Source: Cristatella mucedo
Lineage: Eukaryota > Bryozoa > Phylactolaemata > Cristatellidae
Direction of reading: 5' to 3'
Assembly (NCBI GenBank): GCA_009760855.2
Contig: WPIO01000509.1
Coordinates: 1 to 27,500 of the forward strand
Length of the DNA stretch: 27,500 nucleotides
A program made the position numbers and the translations under genes. Below, piece after piece: positions 1-10,416 of the stretch (its first letter is position 1; each line of letters begins with the position of its first letter). A model generated the notes under the pieces. That model did not search any database, was not told where the DNA came from, and saw nothing but the letters and a program-made list of their open reading frames with translations.

Positions 1-84
1 AGGCACTTCAGGTATGCTACGAGGCTGGAGCCTATGACCATGGTCGGACTAGCACCTTAACCACTGGGCCAAACCAGCCCGGCT
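1..84 (-). mobile_element. SINE-A copy, tRNA-derived, cut by the window edge
   Basis: On the minus strand the head reads TGGCCCAGTGGTTAAGGTGC, an RNA polymerase III A box as in a tRNA gene, followed by a decayed B-box region and the start of the tail (GAAGTGCCT). The rest of the tail lies outside the window. It matches the copies at 5.81 and 11.84 kb. Confidence 0.6.
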
Positions 85-85
85 T

Positions 86-724
86 ACCTAATATCACTTT
101 CTTGGATTATTGAACCGAAATTTACATCTATAAATTGATACTATTCAGTGATCTATCAATATATCTGCAGCTTTATGTAAAGTAACCTGCATCAGTTAAA
201 AAGAATTATAGTTTCCTGGTCGTGAAAAAGTTGCTGGCTGGTAATTAATTCAATCAAAAAGATTAGCTGATATAAAAACATAAAAAACGACAAAGTTAGA
301 GCTGATAAAAGTTTACAGTCAACCATTTACATTTTTATACAGTTTACAGTAAACTAATTCTAAAAAAATGGTTGAAATGGTTATATATTTACAGCAGTAA
401 AAGGTAAATACAATACTAATTGGTGTGTACTACTTAATAAACATATACGTTAAACTAGCAAACTTTGGTTTTAATTCATATTTTCGTTCTATAGCCACCA
501 TTCAAAAAAGTGTAATAAACACGACCTAGTTATAATTGTTTATTCAGATAACACCCTCATGGAAAATAATGTTTCGGGTCATAATCTTAATGATGTAATT
601 AAAGCATGGCGATTAATCAAGTGCTATAAATATAACTTTGAACACGTGTCGGATTGTTTAAAATACAATATACAGCCTCAACTCGCATTAGCACTCATAG
701 GATAACACACAGTGAACCATCAAA
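86..724. other. AT-rich stretch, nothing recognised
   Basis: There are only short open frames, no splice-bounded exon and no repeat-family match visible by eye. Confidence 0.5.
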
Positions 725-727
725 TTG

Positions 728-814
728 GTGAGCCGTGATGGCACACTAGGTAAAGTGGTTTCTTTGACGACCCGGCTATACAAAAAAAGGCTGTTTAATC
801 AGTTAGGATTTATA
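728..814 (+). mobile_element. SINE-C copy with an internal deletion
   Basis: It begins with the SINE-C tRNA-like head (GAGCCGTGATGGCACACTAG) and ends with the family tail (GGCTGTTTAATC). About 90 bases between them, including the B box (GGTTCGATTCC in other copies), are missing, so the two ends sit almost side by side. Confidence 0.55.
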
Positions 815-1477
815 TATTTATTTATTTTCAAATTCTGTATAGAACTTGTGCTTTTGGCTGGATTTAAATTCGGTCAAATCATGTGTTTCGTGCTGTTAAG
901 GTCATTTGTGACCGGCACATCATGTTCACACAGATCTATCATACCTGGATTAACAGGGGGGGGGGCACAGAGTTAGGTGAGCCCCGCCAATATTGCTAAT
1001 TTCACATCAATCGGCCTAGTATAAACAAAGCGGTAGACTTGATAAGTTACCGAGTACCAATGTTGGGAAAGCGCCCAGATGGCAACTGTATGAGCAAGTA
1101 GGTGATGAAAAGAAGACTGCATTACTGCATTTTTCATCATATACCTGTAAAGCTCATACTTACGATCGCGTAATTCAAATTTCACGTTGATCGGGTCACT
1201 ACTAGCTTACCTGCGATATTAGTACGATAGGTAGATGAAAGAATTACAAAGGCTTAGCCTGACAAACATTGCCAGTTTCTGATCAAAAAAAGTCTATCCA
1301 ATGAGCTCCAATATGCACGGGAGAAGGATATAATAATGTGTAACTAAAATAAATCATATATTTAAAATATTTAAGGCGATCGGATCATAATTTTAGGATA
1401 TATGACATTAGACATAGCAGACTGCCGTTTTCAGGTATCCTTGAGAACCCCAAGCTATAAATAAGCGACAGCACTAG
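815..1477. other. Unclassified non-coding stretch
   Basis: It contains a run of ten G at 956-965. Two loosely similar segments (AATTTCACATCAATCGG near 1,000 and AAATTTCACGTTGATCGG near 1,178) suggest a short degenerate direct repeat. No gene is supported. Confidence 0.35.
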
Positions 1478-2384
1478 CAAACAAAACCGAACTGCTGCTC
1501 ATAGGACACCCTAAGCGTGTGGCTGGATTAAAAGGCTTTGCTGTTCTAATAGGTGATGCTATTGTGTGACCTTCACCACGTGCTCGTAATTTTGGTGTCG
1601 TGTTCGACAGCTGCCTCAATTGCAAATGCTTTATTCAGAAGACTGCCTCTACAGCTAGCCATCACATCCGATCCCTATCCAAGATTAGGAGCTGTCTCCC
1701 ACAGTGGCTTGCAAAATATTTAACTAGCTGTTTAGTTCTGTCTCGGCTTGATTATTGTAATTCCCTTTTGGCTGGGCTGCCAAAGAAAGCTATTGTGCCA
1801 CTACAGCTGACTATGAATATGTCTGCAAGGCTGGTCTTCAAGTCCCAGCTTTGCTAAAAGAGCTAGGATGGTTGCCGGTTGAGCAAATAATACAGAGCCA
1901 AGTTCTTACGCTGATCCGCAAGTACCGCCACGGCTTGGCTCCTTCGTACCTAGGTGAACCACTAAATCAGTTTCAGCCTGTCCGTGCCCTGAGGTCCTGT
2001 GTGGACGATTAATTAGCTGTCCAATTCCTCCACTTAAAGACAGTTGGCGACAAAAGCTTTAGCTCTGCAGGTCCTAGACTGTGGAACTCGCTTCCACAAT
2101 TCTTGTGCAACGACAACTACTTTCCTACTGCCGACTATGGCACATCTTTTTCAGCGGTCCTGAGCTGCTACTTCTACGCTACTCACTACCTCAACTGCTC
2201 TCCTGACCCTGCTATGCTTCCCACTTTCTCTTTGTTGCGTGAGACGAAGTCTGTTGGCTACCGAATGCGTACCGAAAGCCGCTTAGGCTGTGAGTGTGCT
2301 ATGCAAAACTCTCCTGCGTAACACCCACATGGTCTATATGACTTTGTGGAGTTACAGACGGAGATACATTACATTACATTACTA
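1478..2384 (+). mobile_element. LINE-A copy 1, 5'-truncated, C-terminal end of a CR1/L2-type RT polyprotein plus 3' tail
   Basis: Frames encode [55 protein letters not shown] and finally GPRLWNSLPQF-like sequence, the usual end of CR1/L2-like LINE ORF2 proteins. An in-frame stop (TGA near 1,568) and a deletion near 1,851 that removes the RFEHVSPLL segment break the frame. The element ends in repeated ACATT units at 2,364-2,381, the family's 3' tail. Dead copy. Confidence 0.85.
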
Positions 2385-2427
2385 GCAAACGCTAGGTATC
2401 GCACAAACAGTTCCATAAATAGATACA

Positions 2428-2992
2428 TATGTATCTTAGGAAAAGGTCAACCTAACAAGACTCGTTTATAGCACAGCGGAACATATCCAGAATAGGACTC
2501 ATACCACCTGAAGTCGACCATTCTACAGTTGGGTGGCTCACCTGCATTCGCCAATAGAAACATCTAACCATATACGACATAAAGAAGAAGTTGAAATCAC
2601 TTCCATTTCCTTGAATGGAAATGATCAGAATGACTTCCAGTAAACGAAGGGCTAGTTCCATCTACGTCACCATGCTGACCAGCCGGCGAACAAAGGACCA
2701 CTCACAGCCATAGCCTCGAGCGTTATGGCCGTAACGGGAAACAGATTGGCCGTCCCAGGATGCATGTGATGCTTTGGTAATGGACTCCCTAGTTAAGGCG
2801 GTCCCGGCAGCAGTAAATTCTTAAGATATTATCCCTAATGATAGTTTACATGCCGAAGAACTTCACTTCCGGTTTGTGAGCCGATGTAAATACACTATTG
2901 TAAATATGTTTCGGCCAAGTGAATACTGAGTGGGCCTTAGAATGCGGTTTGCAGCCGGTTTCTATTGCGTGGGGTGGGGCGGAGGCTATTTT
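2428..2992. repeat. Unclassified dispersed repeat (copy 1 of 2) with a hairpin segment
   Basis: This copy aligns in the same orientation with 26,810-27,385. Shared landmarks are AGGTCAACCTAACAAGA, GGCTCACC, GCTAGTTCCAT, GAACAAAGGACCA and GTGGGCCTT. No coding potential is visible. Near 2,845-2,895 it carries partly decayed inverted arms (TTTACAT and ATGTAAA) around CACTTCCGGTTTGTGA, which appears as its reverse complement in the other copy. Confidence 0.7.
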
Positions 2993-3044
2993 TGCGGCTC
3001 CATTTAGGGCCAAGTGGCTTGTATTTTCTGATTTCATCAGAAAA

Positions 3045-3292
3045 CCGCTATTTAGGCACTGTTATTTTTCGAAGAAAAGAATTCATGGTCTTGTGCGGGC
3101 TAACACTGTGCATGCTACCACTAACCACATTTGCATGCTGACCCTGTGCATGTCACCCCTAAGCATGTTATTCATTTTGTTTGTTTATCAAGCACGATAT
3201 TAATCACCATTCAATTTCATTTCCCTTTGCAGCAAATGTAGAACACCTAGAAAGAGATTGAGTTCTCTGAGGGTGCTTTATTAAGTGCATTA
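3045..3292 (+). mobile_element. LINE-B 3'-end fragment
   Basis: It matches the 3' untranslated part of LINE-B: ACTGTGCATGCTACCACTAA, TTGCATGCTGACCCTGTGCA, TTTGTTTGTTTATCAAGCA, AGAAAGAGATTGAGTTCTCT and the (ATT)-rich terminus. Confidence 0.75.
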
Positions 3293-3600
3293 TTATAATT
3301 GTAATATTAATTATCATTATTTTGTTGAGCTCAATGAGCTCAATTGAATTACTTCTAGTTTAAATTTGCCGTACGTAATAAATTGATTGACCATGTTCTA
3401 CTCATCTGAAAACTTTATAAATTTTGGTTTTGAATTTATAGCTAATTTGTCTTTCAATTTGCAAATTCAAAAAATGATCATTTTAAGGACTTGCCTCCGA
3501 CTCCTTGACATGACATATTTTGGAGAAAAATAAGATAGAGGAAATTATGGTTATGATTACGGCTATTACTCGCTAGGGTGCTAACCTGTTTGTGATTACT
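3293..3600. other. AT-rich stretch with small palindromes
   Basis: Two neighbouring GAGCTC-centred palindromes (TTGAGCTCAA, then TGAGCTCAATTGAATT) lie near 3,325-3,352. Nothing else is recognised. Confidence 0.35.
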
Positions 3601-3602
3601 AG

Positions 3603-3690
3603 TAATATTAATAATGCACTTGGTAACGCTCCCTCAGAGAACCCAATCTCTTTCTAGGCACTTAACATCGGCTTCAAAGTGAAAAAAAAA
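3603..3690 (-). mobile_element. LINE-B 3'-terminal scrap
   Basis: The reverse complement carries the LINE-B terminus: AAGTGCCTAGAAAGAGATTG, then GGGAGCG and a tail running into TATTAAT. Confidence 0.6.
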
Positions 3691-4307
3691 TTAACCGTTC
3701 GTTTCCTTTAGCGTGTTTTGATCACCTATTCATGATCGGTAATATTTGCATGGAAACCTGAATTGGCCTATGCTGATTAGTCCTCGTTTTTCTGTTAACA
3801 TACACAGAGTTCCGATTATTTATATGCTTTCTTAATGTTGCAGCTGCTTAAATAGCTACTGCAAAAATGATGTATACACGACCATCATATCTGAGGGAGG
3901 CAGTGAGTTTATTTGGAAGGGCAAACTCGTCCTGAAGATTTAGCATAATTCAGTTTTAGTGTCCTGCCAGTTACGACAGATCAAAATCAGGGTAAAGCAA
4001 CAGAGGTGAAAACTTGTTTTCGTATGGCGTCATCGGTGTACAGATAATCTAAATTTGGTCATACTCCGATGGCGTTGGTTATCAGGAATGGAAAACACCT
4101 GCATTATCAGATCTCCATGTGATTACATGGTACGCAATTTTATGATAAGTAAAGACGATATGACTGAATTTTTGGACAACAGATTATCCCGTTTGAGAGT
4201 TCAGTTGTAAGTACAGTGACTTAAACAAGCTACTAGAGAATACTAGTAAGTGCCTGAAACTCGGAAACTATAACTTCAGCCGTATGGTCAATTTAGGTAA
4301 TAAATTA
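3691..4307. other. Unclassified non-coding stretch
   Basis: No repeat match or splice-bounded exon could be supported. Confidence 0.35.
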
Positions 4308-4805
4308 ATGATAATCATAATAAAACGCTTGATAAAGCGCCCTCGGAGAACTCAATCTATTTATAAGCACTTTGCATTTGCTCCAAAGGAAACACGATCG
4401 AATGGTGAGTGGTATCATACTTGATAAACAACATCAATAGCATGATTGGGGGTGACATGCACAGGATCACCATGCAAGCGTGGTTAGTGGCAACATGCTA
4501 CAATGTTACCAAGTATGAGCACATAAAGAACGAATCACAGGGAACCACTAAACGCAGTCACAAATAGGTGCAATTTAAGTCCTTTTTAAATGCTGTCAAG
4601 TCAGGGACGTCTTGACACAAGTAGGGAGCGAGTTCCAATCATAGCCAGACCACTAAATGATACTGTATGGCACCTATAATTGAAATCAGAAAAACCTGAA
4701 ATAAACGAGAACTCGATATATTGGTTGATGATGCAACTAGAGGACTGTAGAGATTGCTTGGATTGTAAAGCTAGTAGTTTAAAATATCGATGAGAAACTA
4801 GATAT
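4308..4805 (-). mobile_element. LINE-B 3' fragment
   Basis: The reverse complement of 4,310-4,680 follows the LINE-B 3' end in order: terminus (AAAGCGCCCTCGGAGAA on the plus strand), spacer, then decayed C-terminal coding sequence. It lies just downstream, on the same strand, of the longer copy at 4,968-6,880, so it is a second insertion rather than part of that copy. Confidence 0.65.
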
Positions 4806-4967
4806 GAGCTTATCACCCACCAGTTTCAAATTCTTTAGAGAAAGGAAAAAAGAAGAAGAAAATTATAGTCTCTGTTTTGGTCGCCAATTTATTTATATCA
4901 GCTAAGTCATTGTCTGTACAAACAATTCAATAGCACTGCGAACAATGTCGACACTTATTTCTGGAGC

Positions 4968-6880
4968 TAATAATAATAAAAATAATAAAGCATGGTAGGT
5001 AGTGCCCTCAGGCAGCTCAATCTAGTTCTAGGCACTTAAAACTTGCAGCAAAGGAAGCACAATCGAATGTTTTTGTGGGTGGATGCTCATAAACGACAAT
5101 AATAGCATGATTAAGGAGGACATGGACGGGGTAACCAAGCAAGTTTGATTAGTGGCAGCATCCACAGTGCCAGCACTCATAAGCACATAAAGGACAAATA
5201 ACGGGGATCAGTAAACTCAGTGATAAATAGATGCTTTGCTAGTGTCTTTCAAAATCTAAATGTGAACAAGTCAGGATATGACGGGTCTTGACCCAAGCCG
5301 TGAGTGAGTTCCAGGCATTAGGAGAATACGAACTAAAGGCACTGTCTTTAAAGGACTTCATGTTTTTACAAGGTATTGATTGGTATAAAGTTAGATTGTG
5401 AAAAGCATGGAAGGGTAATACTATCACTGGCCAAGTGGTAGAGCAGATCTGCTAGCTAGACTGGAGCCAAAAAATGAAGGGATAAAAAACTGTGTAACAA
5501 AAGTGTAAAGTCGCTGCATTACTTGACATTGCAAAACTTGGGGCCCGTGTGGGAAGGCTAGAAAAGGGGTGTCGTGGCAACAGCGAAGCTCACAGCATAC
5601 TAGCCTAACCTAAACGTTTTCACCAGCTATAAGCTCCTGAGTGCACAGACCGGTAGACAGATGGGCATTGAGTTACAGAGATCAAGACAGGATATCACAA
5701 ATACATTTAGGGCTTATTTAGATGTGTTATCCCGGTCTACTCATGCCGAATTTATACCAATGTTGGGTAGCTTCGAATAGGCATACGTGATTTTGAAGCT
5801 GATGTGGCCATTGGGTTGGTCTAGTGGTTAAGGTGCTCTCAGCGACTAAGGTCTGGCTAAGGTCACGGGTTCGAGCCCTTAGACATATGTGAAGTGCCTG
5901 AATAGAAACTAAGTTCTCTCGGGGTGCTATACAAATCAATTATATTTTTTTTATTTAATGAAAGGTCACTTTGGAATTTAAACCTAGATTGTGTGCAGTT
6001 TAAATGGTAAGTATTCTAGCAAAGCCGATTTTAAGTATTAGCCTTTTTAATCACGATTGGCTTACTCCTAACCAGTAATTGTCATTCAATTTAAGAAAAT
6101 TTGCTACAACTCATGTTCGGATGTCATCGATAAATACTGCAAGGGAGTTGAGAATATTTGACATGCTGGAGGGCAGGGAGGGATCAAAGCAACGGTACAA
6201 CTGAATTTCTTCTGCATAGATGTGAAAGACTAGATTATGTTTGGCAATCACATCAGCAAAGGGTAGAGTATAAAGCGTAATAGGAACAAGACCATGCACA
6301 GATCTATGAGGGACCTCAATATTCAGAAGTTCTTCGGACGATCTCTGTTCGTTCACAGCAATAGTCTGGAGTGTGCCAGTAAGATAGGATCTGAACCATT
6401 GCAATGCGGTGCCAGTAATTCCAAAGCGAAATGGGAGGTGCTTAACAAGGATTTGGATATCCATAGTATCAAAAGATAAAAATGATCAAGAAAAAACAGA
6501 AATATTTGACCTAAGTCTGCATTCACAGGAAGGTCGCTATGCACCTGCAGCAAGGCTGACTCGTGTAATAATTAGCTCTAAAACCATACTGGAACTTACG
6601 AGCAAGGTTCAAAACATCAACGCCTTTTCAGCTGGTCAGTAACGACTTGTGTCAATTTCTTTAATAGGAATGGTTGAAAGGAGACATTGTAGAAGGTGCT
6701 CAAGATCTCTTGCTCAAGTTTGGCGATCTTGAGTAGTGGTGTGACTACAGCCCTTTTCAAAAGTACCGAGACATGATCTGAGGTTAATGACGTATTTCTG
6801 ACGTTAGGTATGCATGGCAGCATCATATCAATGCATTTTAGAAACAATATTGTGTATTGAGCAAGGCGCCACAAGTTAGC
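4968..6880 (-). mobile_element. LINE-B, longest copy: RT domain through 3' tail, split by a SINE
   Basis: Read on the minus strand, 6,874-6,620 encodes VLLKRAVVTPLLKIAKLEQE, the N-terminal RT region of CR1/L2-like LINEs. Next, 6,464-6,111 encodes FGITGTALQWFRSYLTGTLQ, a decayed G-V-P-Q-G-S-V motif, and FHIYAEEIQLY, where the catalytic Y-A-D-D has become Y-A-E-E. The match continues to 5,960, stops at the SINE-A insertion (5,806-5,955), resumes below it and runs through the 3' untranslated part to the tail near 4,970. Stops and frameshifts throughout make it inactive. The endonuclease and ORF1 regions are not recognisable upstream. Confidence 0.8.
5806..5955 (+). mobile_element. SINE-A, near-complete copy inserted in LINE-B
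   Basis: The tRNA-like head has an A box (TGGTCTAGTGGTTAAGG) and a B box (GGGTTCGAGCCC) about 40 bases apart. The tail (GAAGTGCCTGAATAGAAACT, then AAGTTCTCTCGGGGTGCTAT and AATTAT) matches the LINE-B 3' end. It lies opposite to the LINE-B copy that it interrupts. Confidence 0.75.
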
Positions 6881-7334
6881 TTAAAGATCCGAAGCCAGTA
6901 TTATTAGGTATTTGGCGTCTAAGTTACATAAATTCACTCAAGTTCTTAAAAAGAGATTTCCGGACAGTTTGTTACAATGCTAAAAATATTAAGAGTTCTC
7001 TTACCGTTGAGCTTTCAGAAAGTCGGCTACCTCCGGGATTTTCTCAATTCTTAATTACATTAACAGTAACCGTACGTATGAATGACTTAACACAAACTGT
7101 GATTACTGTGATGGTCTTGCGTGATTTCTATGCAGAGCAAGGCAAGTGCAAGTGGCTACGATCAAGCTGAATATACTGGTAGTCCACTCGAATACACTTA
7201 AGTTTACAGATCAAACTATGATGAAGGAAAATTGTCTTTAGCCACAATTATTTAGACGTCCACGGTAACGTAATTTCCAAGCATTTATATCAAGAAGCAT
7301 GGAAATAAATCTATACATAGTAAAGCTCTAGTGA
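6881..7334. other. Unclassified non-coding stretch
   Basis: It could be the decayed 5' continuation of the LINE-B at 4,968-6,880, but I cannot see a convincing protein match. Confidence 0.3.
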
Positions 7335-7668
7335 ATCCGCAATGCTTGCAACAGCCTGGCTCCTTCGTATCAAGCTGAAATGCTGCACCTCTGTCACCCT
7401 ACCTTGACCCTTAGGTCTTGTACGCACTGACATTAGCTTCTCAATTCCTTAGTTTACTGACATTTCACAAAAGAAGATTTTACTAGGCATGACATAGACT
7501 TTGGAAAGTCGCAATTTCTTCAAGAACAACTTATTCTTCTGCAAACTAATGTGCATTTTTAGGCACGTGCTGAGGCACAATCCAATGCTATTAACTTCCT
7601 CAATTGCTAAGCTTAATAAAACATGCTTCTCTTTTCTATTTGTTTCACGATAAAAAGTCTTACGGGTG
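7335..7668 (+). mobile_element. Very decayed LINE-A relative
   Basis: The nucleotides follow the C-terminal coding part of LINE-A with many changes: GCCTGGCTCCTTCGTA, AGGTCTTGTACGCACTGAC, CTCAATTCCTTAGTTTACTG, ACTTTGGAAAGTCGC and ATGCTTCTCTTTTCTATTTG correspond in order to landmarks at 1,930-2,260. No frame is open. Confidence 0.55.
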
Positions 7669-7924
7669 CAGCATCAAAGCAGGAAGCTCTTTTGCCTTAA
7701 AAAATCTTATGCGAAACTATCATACTTGACATCCACGTAGTCTTTGCTGCTTGGTGTAGCTACTGACAGAGATATATTCTTTTGAAACATACGTACAGTT
7801 GGCCGCTATCAGAGATCTTATTACTGTCATGTCTTAAGGAACTGGGTGTTTATCTCCGCTCTTCACATTCGGAATGGATTCAACCCGCTATCTCAGTAGT
7901 CAGATGAATTCGGCTTGACCTCAG

Positions 7925-8215
7925 TTGCGGCCAGCACCTCAACTTTATCAAGCAAAGTGTGACACAGCCACTAAAAAAGTACCGTTAAATGTTAATTTTG
8001 TTAGCATATCTCGAGCTGAGTCTGCACAAATTAAACCTGTCGAGTTCCAGAAAAGACTTCATTCTTTGGTAACAGTAGCTTATCACTCAAGTCTGCTTCC
8101 TTCCAGCTGCAAAACATGGCTCTATAATTCAGGCTGTTCGACAGAGAATAAATCTTCCCAAGTATTTGTGACAACTCTTCTCAACTCCAGTTACTTACAT
8201 ATTGCTGATCTATAA
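7925..8215 (+). other. Unrecognised open frame of 96 codons
   Basis: The frame runs to a stop at 8,213 and follows a possible acceptor (TTGACCTCAG). The product (RPAPQLYQAKCDTATKKVPL and onward) matches no family I know. A short piece around SRAESAQIKP resembles sequence at about 9,573 and 19,195, so it may be part of an old dispersed repeat. It could also be an upstream exon of the UBR-like gene, but nothing in it supports that. Confidence 0.2.
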
Positions 8216-8243
8216 GTTTCATTCTTGCTTTACAGAATAGTTA

Positions 8244-8316
8244 AAGAAGTGCCCGAAATAGAGTAGGTTATATGATTTCGCTACGCAAATACATTATTAG
8301 TATTAGTATTATTTAC
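8244..8316 (+). mobile_element. SINE-A or LINE-B tail scrap
   Basis: GAAGTGCCCGAAATAGAGTA followed by CGCTACGCAAATACATTATT resembles the shared SINE-A/LINE-B terminus. The match is short and diverged. Confidence 0.35.
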
Positions 8317-8406
8317 CAATCGGCTAAACCAGCAACCAATTTTACATGCCCACATGTGAATATATGAAATACTGGGCTTGGCCTTCTCATATGGGCTTAA
8401 TGACTA

Positions 8407-8661
8407 TTATTGCTCATTTAGGCTTATGTTCAATTCACACTGAGATTTGTTTAGCCTTGCTACACTGTTATAAAGTTGCTTCATATGAAGAATTAACCAC
8501 ACATACATTGGAGTACGATGGTTAGATCTGAGTTGAAAAAAAGAGCTTAATTTACGTGATTTTGAAATGTAGACCTGACTTTCAAGGTAGCAACAGGACA
8601 TGTTAATGACAGGACTGTTATTTAAAGCCTGTGCAAGACCTTCAAGACAAGTTCCAGACAT
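8407..8661 (-). other. Unrecognised open frame with a faint leucine-rich-repeat look
   Basis: The minus-strand frame begins LYMSGTCLEGLAQALNNSPV, which has the leucine spacing of one leucine-rich repeat, but only a single unit is visible and the rest has no pattern. It may be chance or a relic exon. Confidence 0.15.
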
Positions 8662-8746
8662 ATACAGTCTTCTTTAAATATCACAATGTTTTTTCTCTGG
8701 TGTCACCACGGTATTAAACCAAATAGTGGATGTGACCCACATTAGA

Positions 8747-8880
8747 AAGTTCAGCCAAATAATAGTTATCGCCACTGCAAGCTGTGGTGATAAAGGATCG
8801 CTCACCACCAGAATCGAACCGACGACCTCGGGACCGAGATCACGAAAGCAACCAACTTACCTTGTGTGCAATCACGATTC
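8747..8880 (-). mobile_element. SINE-C copy, tail decayed
   Basis: Reverse complement: a head with A-box-like TTGCACACAAGGTAAGTTGG, a perfect B box (GGTTCGATTCT), then the family body (GATCCTTTATCACC). The tail beyond about 8,750 has decayed. Confidence 0.65.
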
Positions 8881-9440
8881 ATATAATCCACGTAACTATA
8901 TGTATGTATCCATGCATTTGTAATTATATATATTTATATACAACTATATGTATCCACTATATGTGAAGGTGGCACCCCAAAACAGATAGCTCCCTTGTCC
9001 TGTCTTGGCTTGAGTGCTATAATATAATATTAAACTTAATAATATAGTATATGTTTAATGGGCTACAAAGACCTACTAGCCCCGCCCCCGGACCCGGTAG
9101 GAAGTAATAAATATCTCTGCCGGCATAATTGGCCAACTGAAGCGGCTTTGTTGTATTTCGAACTCTGAAGAGGTTTCTCTGGCTTCCGGTCGCTCAACAG
9201 AAACAGAGTTGCCGTCCTCTGGCGACCCTAAGTCTTGCTATGGCTAGGCTAATTAATGTTCGTATACATCAAATTTATAAAGTCGTTTGGAGTGATAACA
9301 ATGACTCTTTATTCGCTGAATTTTCACAATGTAAAGTCTTTAAACTCACCTTTGAGAATAGCATGATGAGCTGGCTAAACTGTTTTATTAAGTCAACTAG
9401 TGCTGCATAAACAAATCTGAAAAAAGACCATCGATATATA
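8881..9440. other. Non-coding stretch with a GC-rich patch
   Basis: AT-rich sequence to about 9,060, then a locally GC- and CpG-rich patch (CCCCGCCCCCGGACCCGG at 9,080) extending to about 9,240. No TATA box, exon or RNA gene can be tied to it. Confidence 0.3.
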
Positions 9441-10041
9441 ATGAGAAATTTAAAATTAAGTAAAAGCAATGTATTGGCATTACAGATAAGATCCCGTGTT
9501 GAAATTGATGGATTTATTAGATCTTGGACTGTGACCAGTATGCGTATCTTGCAAAAGCTCTCTATTTATTCTCGAGCTGACATGTTCAAATTAAATGCAT
9601 GTCTCTCGGGATTTAAATATATATAAATGTATTTATATTCACAATTTAGTGCTTATTTTCCCAGCATAAGGAACAATTTAAGCATTATTAAAAGGTGGAC
9701 ATTCTTTGCTACAATGGATAAGTTGAGGATACTCGCAAAAAATTGACATAAACCTATTAAAACTGATTGTCAAAGATATTAAATTATTTTTCATTGGGAG
9801 GAATTGTATGTTAGCATGTACTCTTAGAAGGTATTAATTGCATTGAAAAATGCCCGCTCTGTTGTAGTTTGAATAATTTAGTTTGTGGATGAAAACCATA
9901 TAATTAAATTAAAGAACTGTATGCTTGAACATGATCTAAAATATGAAATTATATTTCCGTCATTTCTAACCACGCTTGAAACTAATCAGTTTGGCTAGTG
10001 GTATTTATAATAATAACTCGCAGCAATCAATTACTGGGAAG
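9441..10041. other. AT-rich stretch, nothing definite
   Basis: A short frame at 9,441-9,626 includes SRADMFKLNACLSG, which resembles pieces near 8,010 and 19,195. There is no other signal. Confidence 0.3.
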
Positions 10042-10163
10042 TGATAGGTCATGAGGTAAGGTGATTCTTCTTCACGAATGAGATCGTGGTTTCTACTCTG
10101 CAGCTGGTGTTCATTCATTGCCAACTGCAAGCACCGATATCTTTTTTGGCTCTTCTGTTGACA
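10042..10163 (+). mobile_element. SINE-D copy, tRNA-like, decayed
   Basis: It aligns with 23,883-24,012: TGAGGTAAGGTG, CACGAATGAGATCGTGG, TTGCCAACTGCAAGC and GGCTCTTC. The B box is worn (GTGGTTTCTACTC). It lies just before the first recognised UBR-like exon. Confidence 0.45.
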
Positions 10164-10278
10164 TACAAATACGGCTGTTAAAACCAGCTAATATATTACA
10201 AAGGCTGCTATTCTGAACTGAAACTGGCATTTTGACATCCGATACTTGGATTGTACAAAGCACGTGCCTTACCTTTAG

Positions 10279-10416
10279 GTCAATGGTCCTCTCTCAGATT
10301 CATCCCCCAAGAAAATACGATTGGAAATGGAAGCCGTGGTTTGTACCTGCTGAAAAGCCGTTTGGTATTCATGTGGACAGCTGTGGACACAAATTACACT
10401 ATGCATGTGCAAAAAG
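10279..10416 (+). CDS. UBR-like gene, exon 1 of the recognised set: first half of the RING-H2 finger
   Basis: The exon lies between an acceptor (CTTACCTTTAG before 10,279) and a donor (AAAAAG then GTAAAT at 10,417). It starts with the third base of a codon and ends with the first two bases of a Ser codon (AG+C). The peptide begins [18 protein letters not shown] and ends [14 protein letters not shown]. The spacing C-x-H-x2-H-x2-C matches CGHVMHAVC of UBR1. The start is the least certain edge, because the frame stays open back to about 10,217. No upstream exon with the missing C-x2-C pair was recognised. Confidence 0.62.

Noticed and set aside
5820-5880. A genuine tRNA gene
   Set aside because: The A and B boxes are present, but the sequence continues into a LINE-like tail and recurs as a dispersed family, so it is a SINE head.
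8407-8661. A leucine-rich-repeat gene on the minus strand
   Set aside because: Only one repeat-like unit is visible, with no splice context or second unit.
8790-8865. A genuine tRNA gene on the minus strand
   Set aside because: The same head, with body and tail, occurs at 19.7 and 21.4 kb; it is SINE-C.
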